From assembly GCA_004553625.1 (NCBI GenBank), contig SFKX01000012.1, positions 13,815 through 77,814 on the forward strand: DNA of 64,000 bases, in the 5' to 3' direction. Source of the stretch: Clostridiales bacterium. Its GTDB lineage: Bacteria; Bacillota_A; Clostridia; Oscillospirales; Oscillospiraceae. The position numbers and the translations under genes are program-made. Positions 39,723-48,720 of the stretch are shown piece after piece (the stretch's first letter is position 1; every line of letters begins with the position of its first letter). Under the pieces are notes generated by a model that saw nothing but the letters and a program-made list of their open reading frames with translations, searched no databases and had not been told where the DNA came from.

Positions 39723-40562
39723 TTATTTGTACTTCACGCGCGGGCGGTAGAACTGGAAGATGACCGCGTCGTTTTTCTCTTCTGTTTTCCACTCGCGGGA
39801 GGTCCAGGCGACCTTCATAGCGCCCATGAGCTCGCAGAGCCTGACCATGAGGGGCTTGCGGCCTATCTCATAGGCGATGAACTGCGGCCGGGCCAGGAAG
39901 TTCAGCAGCAGGCGGCTCAGGATGAAGGCCTGCACGGGGCTGGTAGAACTGCGCAGCTCGGACATCCTGGTGGAGAGCTGGCCGCGCAGCACCTCGGGCG
40001 CGTGTACGCGGAACCAGAGGACTATCCGCGGGTCGAAGCTCTCTATGCACCAGCGGCCCTTGTACTCGCGCAGGAGCTCATAGGTCCTGCGGCAGAGCTC
40101 GCGCCGGCGCGAGCTCTTCTTGAGCTCGACTATCATCGGGCAGCGCCCGTCTATGGCCGCCAGCACCTCTTTGAGAGTCGGGATACCGTACTGCGTGCCG
40201 CAGAGCCTGTACTGCCTCAGCTCCGCAAGAGTCATGTCTTCGACCCGGCCCTCCGCGCCGCAGATGCGCTTGAGGTCGTCGTCGTGGAACACGACTACCT
40301 CGTCGTCCCGGGTGAGGTGGACGTCCAGCTCCACGCCATAGCCTATCCGCGCCGCCGCCTCGAAGGCCGGCAGCGAGTTTTCCGGGATGCTCTTATCTAT
40401 CTTGTGCAGGCCGCGGTGCGCATAGTTCCGCCCCGTGAAGGGCGCGCGCTGCTGCTTGTCGCGCTTGCCCGGCGCGACCAGATATGCGCAGACGCCCGCC
40501 AGCGCCGCTGCGCCGCCCGCCGTATACAGCAATACTTTAAGTGCGCTAGTGTCGTTTTTCAT
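39723..40562 (-). CDS. Glycerophosphodiester phosphodiesterase, membrane-anchored
   Basis: Hydrolyses glycerophosphodiesters to an alcohol and glycerol-3-phosphate. The 279-residue product has one N-terminal membrane segment (ALKVLLYTAGGAAALAGVCA), then a GDPD TIM barrel: NYAHRGLH, PENSLPAF, GVELDVHLTRDDEVVVFHDD and MIVELK. All metal and catalytic residues (HR...EN, ExD, HD, ExK) are visible. Together with the lipase and glpK it could feed glycerol units into metabolism. Confidence 0.92.
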   Translation of the reverse strand: MKNDTSALKVLLYTAGGAAALAGVCAYLVAPGKRDKQQRAPFTGRNYAHRGLHKIDKSIPENSLPAFEAAARIGYGVELDVHLTRDDEVVVFHDDDLKRICGAEGRVEDMTLAELRQYRLCGTQYGIPTLKEVLAAIDGRCPMIVELKKSSRRRELCRRTYELLREYKGRWCIESFDPRIVLWFRVHAPEVLRGQLSTRMSELRSSTSPVQAFILSRLLLNFLARPQFIAYEIGRKPLMVRLCELMGAMKVAWTSREWKTEEKNDAVIFQFYRPRVKYK

Positions 40563-40620
40563 ACCGGCACCTCCCTACGAATACATTTTACAACGCCTCC
40601 GGCCCAGCGTCAAATAAATG

Positions 40621-40649
40621 TTGAATTGCCGCCGGATATAGTTTACACT
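40621..40649 (+). promoter_or_regulatory. Promoter of the MFS gene
   Basis: TTGAAT (40621-40626), 17-bp spacer, TACACT (40644-40649). Confidence 0.72.
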
Positions 40650-40678
40650 TAAGACATAACTGGAGAGAGAGGGATAGA

Positions 40679-42214
40679 ATGAAGCTCAACTACAAACGCA
40701 CGATCTTCGTCGGCTTCGCCTTTTTCCTTATCTGCGCCTTCTGGCAGGCCTACGACACTATCATACCCAAGATACTGACAGATAAATTCGGCATGTCACA
40801 GACGCTCTCCGGCGTCATCATGGCCGCAGACAACGTCCTGGCGCTCTTCCTGCTGCCGCTCTTCGGCGCCGTATCGGACAAGTGCAAAAACAAGCGCGGG
40901 CGCAGGACGCCCTTCATCATCTTCGGCACCATTGCGGCGGCGGCGCTCTTTGTCGTGCTCTCCTTCGCGGACGACCTGCAGATAAAGCAGCTCGCCCCCG
41001 TCGCAGTCGACAACCCCACCGCCCAGGAGACCCTCTATGACGCCGGGCTCACCGCCACCACCCCGGACGGAGAGACCTTCGTAGTCCAGGAGGAGTTCAC
41101 ACGCGAGGAATTCGTCGCCATCGCCATGAAGGACGCTGACGGCGGCACCAACCCGGACTACACGAACTACGTCGTCCCCGCGCGCCAGGCCTACGCCGCC
41201 CAGGCGACGGCCGCCAACAACCTACCGCTCATCTTATTCATAGGCATCCTGCTGCTGGTGCTGCTCAGTATGGCCACCTTCCGAAGTCCGGCGGTGGCGC
41301 TCATGCCGGACGTCACCATAAAACCGCTCAGGAGCAAGGCCAACGCCGTAATAAACCTCATGGGCGCGGCGGGCGGCATCATCGTGCTCATCCTGGGCAT
41401 GGTATTCGGCACGGGCAAGGCGGAAAACGCGCTCATGAGCTACACGCTCTTCTTTGCCGTCATATCCGGGCTGATGCTCGGCTCGCTCCTCATCTTCCTC
41501 TGGAAGGTCAAGGAGCCGCAGCTCGTGCGCGAGATGCACGAGGAGAGCGCAAAATACGGCATCGAGACCGAGGAAACGGACGAAAACTCCGGCGACAGGC
41601 GCCTCTCCCCCGCGGAGCGCAAGTCCCTGCTGCTCATTCTGGCCTCGGTGGTGCTCTGGTTCTTCGGCTACAACGCGGTGACGAGCAAATACGCGGTCTA
41701 CGCCTCGAACGTCCTGGACCTCGACTACAACGCCACGCTGACCATTGCAACGGGCGCTGCCATCGTGTCGTACATACCCGTGGGCGCCGTGGCCTCCAAG
41801 ATCGGCAGGCGCAAGACGATACTCGCCGGCATAGTGATACTGGGCGGAGCGTTTCTCGCGGGCTCGTTCATACGCGCGGGCAGCTCGCCGCTCGTCATGA
41901 ACATCCTGTTCGCGCTGGCTGGCGTGGGCTGGGCGACGATAAACGTCAACAGCTACCCGATGGTCGTCGAGCTCTCTCGCGGCGGTGACGTGGGCCGGTA
42001 CACCGGCTTCTACTACACGGCCAGCATGGCGGCTCAGACGATTACGCCGATCTTTTCCGGCTTCCTGATGGACAAGCTGGCAATGACGGTGCTGTTCCCC
42101 TACGGCAGCGCCTGCGTACTGCTTGCCTTTGTGACGATGCTGTTCGTGAAGCACGGCGACAACAAGCCTACGCCCGTCTCGAAGCTGGAGGCGCTCGGCG
42201 GCGGCGACGACTGA
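40679..42214 (+). CDS. MFS transporter, GPH/sugar-cation symporter-like
   Basis: A 511-residue membrane protein with about 12 hydrophobic segments. The first loop GAVSDKCKNKRGRRTPFIIF is the MFS signature as found in GPH and sucrose-type symporters, and a related motif, GAVASKIGRRKTILAG, begins the second half. A ~100-residue insertion between membrane segments 3 and 4 (about residues 100-175) is unusual and may be external. The substrate cannot be deduced; a sugar is the most likely class. Confidence 0.82.
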   Translation: MKLNYKRTIFVGFAFFLICAFWQAYDTIIPKILTDKFGMSQTLSGVIMAADNVLALFLLPLFGAVSDKCKNKRGRRTPFIIFGTIAAAALFVVLSFADDLQIKQLAPVAVDNPTAQETLYDAGLTATTPDGETFVVQEEFTREEFVAIAMKDADGGTNPDYTNYVVPARQAYAAQATAANNLPLILFIGILLLVLLSMATFRSPAVALMPDVTIKPLRSKANAVINLMGAAGGIIVLILGMVFGTGKAENALMSYTLFFAVISGLMLGSLLIFLWKVKEPQLVREMHEESAKYGIETEETDENSGDRRLSPAERKSLLLILASVVLWFFGYNAVTSKYAVYASNVLDLDYNATLTIATGAAIVSYIPVGAVASKIGRRKTILAGIVILGGAFLAGSFIRAGSSPLVMNILFALAGVGWATINVNSYPMVVELSRGGDVGRYTGFYYTASMAAQTITPIFSGFLMDKLAMTVLFPYGSACVLLAFVTMLFVKHGDNKPTPVSKLEALGGGDD

Positions 42215-42235
42215 TATTTGGAGGTAATTCACACG

Positions 42236-42559
42236 ATGGAAAGATACACGAAGCTGACGCCCGAGGGCTATACGGCGGAGGGCCACAGCACGGAGGAGCT
42301 GCTGGCCGCGCTGGGCAAGTACGAGGACCTGTACGAGAGCGTTGCGGCGGAGCTGGAGCTGGTCCGGCTGAATCTGCAGGAGCTCTCGAAGGCAGGCAAG
42401 GCCCGCAGCGCGACCTATACGATGCTGACAGGCTCGCGCTTCATGCTGGAGGAGATGCAGAAGCGCCTGGACGAGCCCGCCTCAGACGTGGCCGGCCGGT
42501 TGAACGCCCTGAAACGCCAGCTCGAGCCCGAGGACGACGGCTTCCGCGACGTGGAATAA
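42236..42559 (+). CDS. Small hypothetical protein, helical
   Basis: A 107-residue protein I do not recognise. The ATG at 42236 has GGAGGT 10 nt upstream and lies 21 nt after the MFS gene, so it is probably co-transcribed. The sequence is Glu/Leu/Ala-rich and predicted helical (STEELLAALGKYEDLYESVA, ELELVRLNLQELSKAG), with coiled-coil character. MERYTKLTPEGYTAEGHSTE resembles the start of small proteins of phage or plasmid type, but this is weak. Confidence 0.6.
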   Translation: MERYTKLTPEGYTAEGHSTEELLAALGKYEDLYESVAAELELVRLNLQELSKAGKARSATYTMLTGSRFMLEEMQKRLDEPASDVAGRLNALKRQLEPEDDGFRDVE

Positions 42560-42561
42560 TC

Positions 42562-42595
42562 AAAGCGCCGAAGGCCCGTGGCCTTCGGCGCTTTT
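42562..42595. terminator. Terminator, first copy (MFS side)
   Basis: AAAGCGCCGAAGGCC, loop CGT, and its complement with T-run. The core 42564-42594 is repeated exactly at 42779-42809. Confidence 0.9.
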
Positions 42596-42778
42596 TCTGC
42601 CTCCAAGCCTCGCAGAGTTTCGCGGCCTCAGCCGCGAAATAAAGTGAGATCATTTTCGGCGGCGGCGTGTACGTCGACGAAAATACCGCTCGCGGAGCGG
42701 AGTGTCGCAGCGAAGCGAGGCGCGCAGCGCAGCGCTATCCCCTTTGTCGAAGAAGGCTCTGCCTTCTTCGACAAGCTG
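42595..42778. repeat. Terminator-flanked stem-loop element, copy 2 (~184 bp)
   Basis: A closely similar copy of the element at 35133-35317, differing at scattered positions and one short indel region. The three stems recur at 42618-42639, 42652-42684 (one mismatch) and 42746-42772. In the third stem the loop differs (CTCTG versus CAAGG) while both arms are kept, which indicates selection on pairing. It is flanked by a 31-bp direct repeat that is the local terminator, with a sequence unrelated to the one at copy 1. Confidence 0.88.
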
Positions 42779-42809
42779 AGCGCCGAAGGCCCGTGGCCTT
42801 CGGCGCTTT
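42779..42809. terminator. Terminator, second copy (transporter side)
   Basis: A direct repeat of 42564-42594. On the minus strand it lies just after the stop of the DASS transporter gene (42815) and would end that operon. Confidence 0.88.
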
Positions 42810-42814
42810 CGTTT

Positions 42815-44275
42815 TTACTTGCAGAGCGCTTCCGCGAGAGGGATGCCCAGACCGATAAATGCTATCGCAAATATCAGAGCCACGAGCATGCCCCACTTGA
42901 ACATCGTGTTCGTGTCTATCCAGCCGGAGTCGGCCGCGACCACCGCGTTCGGGGTCCCCGGAGGAGTTGCCCAGGCGTACTGGACAGCCGCCGTCATAAG
43001 GATGGCGATGGCCATGGGGTTTATCTCCTCGGCATAGACGCTGGTGCACAGCGGCATTGCGATGGCAAACACTATCGCCAGACCGACGGCGTTGGAAATG
43101 AAGTTCGTCAGCAGTATGCCGAAGGCCAGAATGAAGATCATGAATGCCGTGGGGCTGACGGAGGCCGCTATCGGCGTGCAGACCTCTGCGAGCCAGTCGC
43201 GCAGGCCCACATCGGCGTTGGAGAGGCAGGAACCCAGGCACATGATGGTTGCTATGAACACAAAGGTGTTCCAGTTGATGCTCTTGAACGCCTCCTGGAA
43301 GGGCAGTACCGGCTTTCCATCGACGCAAACCAGGTTCAGAATGAAGAGCGCGACCAGGGGCGGGTAGTTCTGGTTTATGAGAGAGAGCGTATCGTACCAA
43401 CCGGGGGCCACGTACCGCGCCAGGCCCGGCACCACCCAGAGGATGAGCACAATGATGTACATGACACCCGCTATCTTCTCACGCTTGCCCATTTTGCCGC
43501 AGGAAGCCGCCAGTTTGTCGAAATTTATCTCCCTGAAGCTGGAGATGTCCGGCTTCCAGATGTACTTGGCTATTATGAACCAGAGCACAAGGCAGACTAT
43601 GGCCAGCGGCGTCAACACGGCGCAGAAGGTGAAGAAGTCTATCGTGCCGCCGGTGTAGCTCGTGTATGTCGTCATGCCGGTTATGGACATCGCGTGGGAG
43701 ATCGGCGTGCAGCTGTTGGCTATCTGGCCGACGATGACCGTTCCCAGCACCATCATCGCGCCTACGCCGACCTTCTTGTTCTTCTCATAGCCCAGCTCGG
43801 TGAGGATCTCGGTCATGATGGGCAGGAAGATCATAAAGGTGGACGTGGACGAGAGGACCAGGCTGAGCACGAACTCGGCTATGAAGTACATCATCATCGT
43901 CCACCAGGGCGAGCGGCGGCTGAGCTTGTTCGTGATGAACCAGATGGATATGCGCCGCGCCAACCCGGTCTTGGTAAGTGAAGCCGCCAGCATGAAGCAG
44001 AACATGAGAAACACCGCGGTGTCGTTGCCGAACGAGCTCTGGATTACGGTTTTTGAACCGAGTCCCGGCACCGTCATGAGCGCCATGAGCACCAGAAAAC
44101 TCGGCCAGCCGGTGCCTACGAACAGCCAGAGGATGAGGCCCGCTATAAGGATGCCGAGTACCTGGAACCCCGCCTGTGAAAGGCCCGGAAACGGCGGTAT
44201 CACCGCCGTAAGGAACATGAGCAGCACGCTTATGACGATTATGACGTACTGTTTTCCACTAATACCCTTTCCCAT
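42815..44275 (-). CDS. SLC13/DASS-family carboxylate transporter
   Basis: A 486-residue membrane protein with 11-13 hydrophobic segments. The segments VLSSTSTFMIFLPIMTEI and TPISHAMSITG, and later FISNAVGLAIVFAIAMPL, resemble the paired SNT-type substrate/sodium motifs of divalent anion:Na+ symporters. It is the last gene of the flavin reductase-LysR-CoA-transferase-acyl-CoA dehydrogenase operon, which suggests it imports the carboxylate that those enzymes process. The substrate is unknown. Confidence 0.85.
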   Translation of the reverse strand: MGKGISGKQYVIIVISVLLMFLTAVIPPFPGLSQAGFQVLGILIAGLILWLFVGTGWPSFLVLMALMTVPGLGSKTVIQSSFGNDTAVFLMFCFMLAASLTKTGLARRISIWFITNKLSRRSPWWTMMMYFIAEFVLSLVLSSTSTFMIFLPIMTEILTELGYEKNKKVGVGAMMVLGTVIVGQIANSCTPISHAMSITGMTTYTSYTGGTIDFFTFCAVLTPLAIVCLVLWFIIAKYIWKPDISSFREINFDKLAASCGKMGKREKIAGVMYIIVLILWVVPGLARYVAPGWYDTLSLINQNYPPLVALFILNLVCVDGKPVLPFQEAFKSINWNTFVFIATIMCLGSCLSNADVGLRDWLAEVCTPIAASVSPTAFMIFILAFGILLTNFISNAVGLAIVFAIAMPLCTSVYAEEINPMAIAILMTAAVQYAWATPPGTPNAVVAADSGWIDTNTMFKWGMLVALIFAIAFIGLGIPLAEALCK

Positions 44276-44310
44276 ACTTATTCTCCTTTTATTTTATTGT
44301 AGGCCGCCGC

Positions 44311-45450
44311 TCATTTGAGCAGCTGCCTGGAGATCACCATCTGCTGGACCTGGCTGCTGCCCTCGAAGATCGTGAACACGCGGCAGTCGCGGTATTTGCG
44401 CTCGATGTCGTAGTCCTTGACGTAGCCGTAGCCGCCGTGTATCTGCAGGGCCTTTCCGGCGATCTCGTTGCAGGCCTCGGCGGTGAAGAACTTCGCCATG
44501 GAGGCATATACGGCCGAATCCGGCTCCCCGGCGTCCTTCTTGGCCGCGGCGGCATATACGAGCTCGCGCGCCGCCGCGATTTTGGTCGCCATCTCCGCCA
44601 ACATGAAGGATATCGCCTGGAACTTGGCTATCGGCCGGCCGAACTGCTTGCGCTCCTTGGCGAACTTCACGGCCTCGTCCAGGCAGCCCTGCGCCACTCC
44701 GAGCGCCGTCGCCGCAACGCCCAGTCTGCCGCCGTCCAGGGTTTTCATTGCGTTCGTGAAGCCGCGGTTTTCCTCGCCCAGCATGTTCTCCGCCGGGACG
44801 CGGACATCCTCAAGCACGATGTCGCCTATCGGGTAGCCGATGAGCCCCATCTTCCTCTCCGGCTTGCCAAGAATGACGCCGGGGAGCTTGAGGTCCACTA
44901 TGAAGGCGCTTATCCCGCGGACGCCCTGCTCAGGGTCCGTTTTTGCAAACACGACGGCGTAATCCGCTATCGTCGCGCCGCTTATGAAGCACTTGCTGCC
45001 GCTTATCACATAACTGTCCCCGTCCCGCACCGCGCGCGTGATTATGGAACCGGCGTCCGAGCCCGCGCCGGGCTCGGAGAGAGCAAAGCACATCCTCTTC
45101 TCCAGCGTCGCCAGCTTGGGGATGTAATACCGCTTCTGCTCCTCCGTCCCGTTTATGAGCAGCGGGCCGCTGCCCAGCGAGTTGGGGTTCGACATATAGA
45201 TGCCCGCCACAGCGCTCTTGCGGCAGACCTCCTCCAGCGCTATGACAAACGACAGGTTGTCTCCGCCCTGGCCGCCGTACTCCTCGGGGATCTTGATGCT
45301 GGTCAGCCCCGCCTGGACCATGTGGTCCAGAACGGATTTGCGGAAGCTGTTGGTGGCTTCGGCCTCGTCCAGGACCTCACGCGTGAGCTCCTTTTCGGCA
45401 AACTGCCTCGCCATTTCGCGTATCATAAGGTGGTTTTCTGAAAGTATCAT
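44311..45450 (-). CDS. Acyl-CoA dehydrogenase
   Basis: A 379-residue FAD enzyme that introduces (or, in anaerobes, can remove) an alpha,beta double bond in acyl-CoA. The signatures are CFALSEPGAGSDAGSI and the C-terminal KALQIHGGYGYVKDYDIERK...FTIFEGSSQVQQ, with the catalytic Glu in IFEGSS. Its ATG overlaps the CoA-transferase stop by 4 nt. There are no etfAB genes nearby, so its electron partner is encoded elsewhere or is the flavin reductase of the operon (speculative). Confidence 0.93.
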   Translation of the reverse strand: MILSENHLMIREMARQFAEKELTREVLDEAEATNSFRKSVLDHMVQAGLTSIKIPEEYGGQGGDNLSFVIALEEVCRKSAVAGIYMSNPNSLGSGPLLINGTEEQKRYYIPKLATLEKRMCFALSEPGAGSDAGSIITRAVRDGDSYVISGSKCFISGATIADYAVVFAKTDPEQGVRGISAFIVDLKLPGVILGKPERKMGLIGYPIGDIVLEDVRVPAENMLGEENRGFTNAMKTLDGGRLGVAATALGVAQGCLDEAVKFAKERKQFGRPIAKFQAISFMLAEMATKIAAARELVYAAAAKKDAGEPDSAVYASMAKFFTAEACNEIAGKALQIHGGYGYVKDYDIERKYRDCRVFTIFEGSSQVQQMVISRQLLK

Positions 45451-47018
45451 GCTTGCTCCTCCTGGTCTTGGTTTCCCAGGGTGGACTCCAGTCCGCCCCA
45501 GTGTTCGCAGAACAGCCCCGGGTCCATCAGTTTCAGCTCGTCCGAAACCGCCGGCTCGAAGTCCATCTGCGAGAGTATGTCCCGCTGCAGGTCTATGCCC
45601 GGGGCTATCTCCGTTACGGTGAGCCTGCCGCCGAGCATCCTGAGTACGCAGCGCTCCGTGATGTACAGCACCTCCTGGTCCGGCCCTGTGCAGCCGCCGT
45701 TGAAGGTTATCTGCCCCACGCTCTTGACGAGCTTGCGTATGTTGCCCTCCCTCTCCACGGTGAGGCGGCCGTCGCCTATTCTGAGCTGCGCGTGGCCCAT
45801 GAAAGTCCCGCAGAAGATGACCTTGCGCGTGGACTGGGTCAGGTCTATGAAGCCCCCGGGGCCGACGAGCTGACTGCCCAGCTTGCTCACGTTAACGTTG
45901 CCCAGCTCGTCCAGTTCGCCCATGCCCAGGCAGGTCACGTCCAGGCCTCCGCCGTCTATGATGTCGAACATGGCGCCGTGGTCTATGAACGAATCCGGGT
46001 TTATCGTTGTACTGGGCCTCTCGGAGGGTACGCCTCCAAAGATCCCGCTCTCCGTGGAAAGGCAGATGTCCCGGAGCCTGCCCTCCTCCGCCACGACCTT
46101 CGCTACGGCCACGGGTATGCCCATGCCGAGATTTATGAGGTCGCCCTTTCTGAGCTCCGCGGCGCAGCGCCGCGCGATCACCTTTCTCTCGTCCAGAGGC
46201 AGGGGCGCCACCGTGCGCAGCGGCTTCCTGATCTGCCCGGAGAGGGACGGGTCATAGTATTCCGAGGGCGACTGCCAGCAAGCGGCCTCGTCCGAGGCGA
46301 GGACGACGTAATCCACCAGCACTCCCGGTATTCTGATGTCCTTCGGCCTGAGCGAGCCACGCTCCGCCAGGTATTCGACCTGAACTATGACTATCCCGCC
46401 GCTGTTCTTGGCCGCGGACGCCGCCGCAAGGCCCTCGGCCAGCATCGGCTCCTTATCAAAGCTGATGTTTCCGTCCTCATCCGCGCAGGTGCCGCGGATG
46501 AGCGCCACGTCCAGCTTGAAGGACTTGTAAAACAGATACTCCTCGCCGCCGAGCTCGATGAGCGATACCAGCTCGTCCGTTGCGGCTTCGTTCATGCGTC
46601 CGCCGCCGTACCTGGGGTCCACGAAGGTGTTCAGCCCGATCTTCGTGATGAGTCCGGGCCTGCCCGCCGCGATCTCGCGCCAGAGGTTCACAATGACGCC
46701 CTGGGGCAGACAGTGGCATTGGAGCTTGTTTTCCGCCGCCAGCCTGCCCAAATTCTTCGCTGCGCCCACGTGCGCTCCGGACCAGCGCGTCACGAGGCCC
46801 TCTATGCCCAGTCTGGTGGTCCCACGCTCGCGGAAGTCCCCTATCGCGCTGCCCTGTCTCAGGCTCAGGCCGCGTGGGTGGCCGCTGGCCTTGTATCTCT
46901 CCGCTATCGCCTGCGCCACCTCATCCGGCCAACCCGCAAGGCCCATGCCCACTACGGCTACCGAAGCCCCGTCCGGAATCTGCGCAGCAGCTTCCTGCGC
47001 TCTAATGATTTTCGCCAT
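45447..47018 (-). CDS. Class I acyl-CoA:carboxylate CoA-transferase (fused alpha/beta, YdiF-like)
   Basis: Moves CoA between carboxylic acids. The 523-residue product fuses both subunits: the N-terminal half carries GSAIGDFRERGTTRLGIEGL, and the C-terminal half INLGMGIPVAVAKVVAEEG and the catalytic Glu in CLSTESGIFGGVPS. ATG 47018 has GGGAG 8 nt upstream and is preferred over GTG 47024. It overlaps the 3' end of the LysR gene by 17 nt and the acyl-CoA dehydrogenase by 4 nt, so the operon is tightly coupled. Confidence 0.92.
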   Translation of the reverse strand: MAKIIRAQEAAAQIPDGASVAVVGMGLAGWPDEVAQAIAERYKASGHPRGLSLRQGSAIGDFRERGTTRLGIEGLVTRWSGAHVGAAKNLGRLAAENKLQCHCLPQGVIVNLWREIAAGRPGLITKIGLNTFVDPRYGGGRMNEAATDELVSLIELGGEEYLFYKSFKLDVALIRGTCADEDGNISFDKEPMLAEGLAAASAAKNSGGIVIVQVEYLAERGSLRPKDIRIPGVLVDYVVLASDEAACWQSPSEYYDPSLSGQIRKPLRTVAPLPLDERKVIARRCAAELRKGDLINLGMGIPVAVAKVVAEEGRLRDICLSTESGIFGGVPSERPSTTINPDSFIDHGAMFDIIDGGGLDVTCLGMGELDELGNVNVSKLGSQLVGPGGFIDLTQSTRKVIFCGTFMGHAQLRIGDGRLTVEREGNIRKLVKSVGQITFNGGCTGPDQEVLYITERCVLRMLGGRLTVTEIAPGIDLQRDILSQMDFEPAVSDELKLMDPGLFCEHWGGLESTLGNQDQEEQA

Positions 47019-47934
47019 TCGCACTACTCCCTAAATAACCTTTGTTCTCTCCGCTCTCGAAAGCCTCAAAATAGTCGATGAAGATCTTCTTGAGCTTGTG
47101 CGCAAGCGGATTCAGCCGCTCCGAGGAATCCCAGTGCAGCCAGACCTCCACACGGGTGTCCGCGCCCTCTATCCGCACAAAGCGCACGTCGCCGTTGCCA
47201 TAGTTCTCGTAGATGTTCCGGACGACGGTGGCAACATATCTCCCCGTAGCCACCGCCCGAACGATGTCGGCATAGTGATTCGTCTCGAGCGTCACCTTCG
47301 GGCTCCAGCCCGCCTGATTGCACATCAGCTCAACGTTCCGCCTGTGTCCGCTGCCGGCGAGGAAGGACGCGAACTCATGATCCTTTAGCTCCGAGAGCTG
47401 CACGGACTCGCAGGCAGCCAGGGGGCTGTTCTTTGAAACCAGAAGTCCCAGCTCAAAGGTGTGCAGCCGCAATCCGGAAAGCTCCTTGTCCTCGATCCGC
47501 CCCTGGGATATGCAAAGGTCGGCCTGTCCCGTCTTGAGCTTTGCGGCGATCTCGCGCAGCGCGCAGTAGAAGATGGAGATCTTGAAACCCGTGCACTGGC
47601 GCGAAATGATGGAAAACAGGCCCGGAAACCCAAAGAGCGTCGGGGCTATCAGTTTTACCGAGTTGTCGTTTTTCTTTTTGAGATCGAGGATGTAGTTCTC
47701 GCCGCGCTTGAGAGACACCAGCGCATTGGAGACCTGGCTCAGATACACCTGTCCGTAGGCGCTGAGGGCGATGTTGCGTCCCACCCGTTCAAAAAGCTGC
47801 ACGCCCAGCTCCCGCTCGAGACTGCGTATGGCCTGGCTGAGCGCCGCCTGCGAGATGTTCAGCTCCTCCGCCGCCTTGGTCATGTGCTGGAGCTCCGCTA
47901 CCTTCTGGAAGTATAAGAGCTGATTAATATCCAC
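47002..47934 (-). CDS. LysR-family transcriptional regulator
   Basis: A 310-residue regulator starting at GTG 47934 with GGAGGTG upstream. The N-terminal helix-turn-helix has YFQKVAELQHMTKAAEELNI and AALSQAIRSLERELGVQLFE, and a periplasmic-binding-like effector domain follows. Unlike most LysR genes it is not divergent: it is embedded as the second gene of the operon it presumably controls. A perfect palindrome upstream of the operon (48721-48746) is the obvious binding-site candidate. The inducer is unknown, probably a carboxylate or acyl-CoA. Confidence 0.93.
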   Translation of the reverse strand: MDINQLLYFQKVAELQHMTKAAEELNISQAALSQAIRSLERELGVQLFERVGRNIALSAYGQVYLSQVSNALVSLKRGENYILDLKKKNDNSVKLIAPTLFGFPGLFSIISRQCTGFKISIFYCALREIAAKLKTGQADLCISQGRIEDKELSGLRLHTFELGLLVSKNSPLAACESVQLSELKDHEFASFLAGSGHRRNVELMCNQAGWSPKVTLETNHYADIVRAVATGRYVATVVRNIYENYGNGDVRFVRIEGADTRVEVWLHWDSSERLNPLAHKLKKIFIDYFEAFESGENKGYLGSSANGENH

Positions 47935-47953
47935 GAGACACCTCCGAAGAGCC

Positions 47954-48646
47954 TCACTTGTTGAATACGCCCGCCTGTCCCTCGAGCCCGAGGTGCATGG
48001 TGGACTTGTCCTTTATCTCCATCTCGTTGTCCATAGCTATGTGCTTCATCTCAAAGACCTTGTCCACAACGGTGTAATCGCTGTAGCCCATGCGGGCGAG
48101 AGGACGTATCTTCTCCATGTCCAGCTTGCCGTCCGGCATGATGAACTCATCTTTTACATGGACGCCCACCACCTTGCCGATGATGACGTCCGTCGGCCCG
48201 ACCTTGCCGTTGCCCGGCAGCCTTATCGTAGAGTAGTGCCGGCACTCCAGCTGTATCGGGGACTCGGCCACCCTGTAGGGCCGGACCAGTACCGACTCCG
48301 CCTTAGTCAGACCGGACATCTCAAACTCGTCCACCTCCGGCGGGAAACGGCAGGAGCTCACGTTCATCTTCTCGCGCAGCTCATAGGTGACCATGTTGTA
48401 GACAAATTCGCCGGTGGATTCGATGTTGTTCGTCGTGTCCTTCCTCAGCCCGTCAAAGGTCTGATTGATAGCGACCAGTACATAGGGCGGGTCAAAGGAC
48501 AGATTTGTAAACTGGCTGTACGGCGCCAGATTCGAGACGCCGTCCTCGCTGATGGTCGAAAGCCAGCCTATCGCGCGCGGCACGACACAGGACTTGAACG
48601 GCGCCCTGCCCAGACCATGGTCGTTCTTCTCCGGTTCGTAAAACAT
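47954..48646 (-). CDS. Flavin reductase-family protein (FMN-binding split barrel)
   Basis: A 230-residue protein of the DIM6/NTAB flavin reductase group. The start at 48646 (MFYEPEKNDHGLGRAPFKSC) has GGAGGG upstream; a longer reading is possible but unlike the family. The segments VVPRAIGWLSTISEDGVSNL and APYSQFTNLSFDPPYVLVAI form the FMN site. It is the first gene of the operon, 19 nt before lysR. In such operons it may donate reduced FMN or act as a flavoprotein oxidoreductase; its partner is unknown. Confidence 0.86.
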   Translation of the reverse strand: MFYEPEKNDHGLGRAPFKSCVVPRAIGWLSTISEDGVSNLAPYSQFTNLSFDPPYVLVAINQTFDGLRKDTTNNIESTGEFVYNMVTYELREKMNVSSCRFPPEVDEFEMSGLTKAESVLVRPYRVAESPIQLECRHYSTIRLPGNGKVGPTDVIIGKVVGVHVKDEFIMPDGKLDMEKIRPLARMGYSDYTVVDKVFEMKHIAMDNEMEIKDKSTMHLGLEGQAGVFNK

Positions 48647-48720
48647 GTTTTTCCCTCCGTAAAGTTTGTTATGATTTTCGCAAAGAGCTTTATTTACTTC
48701 TAACATACCGCCCCCTTTCA

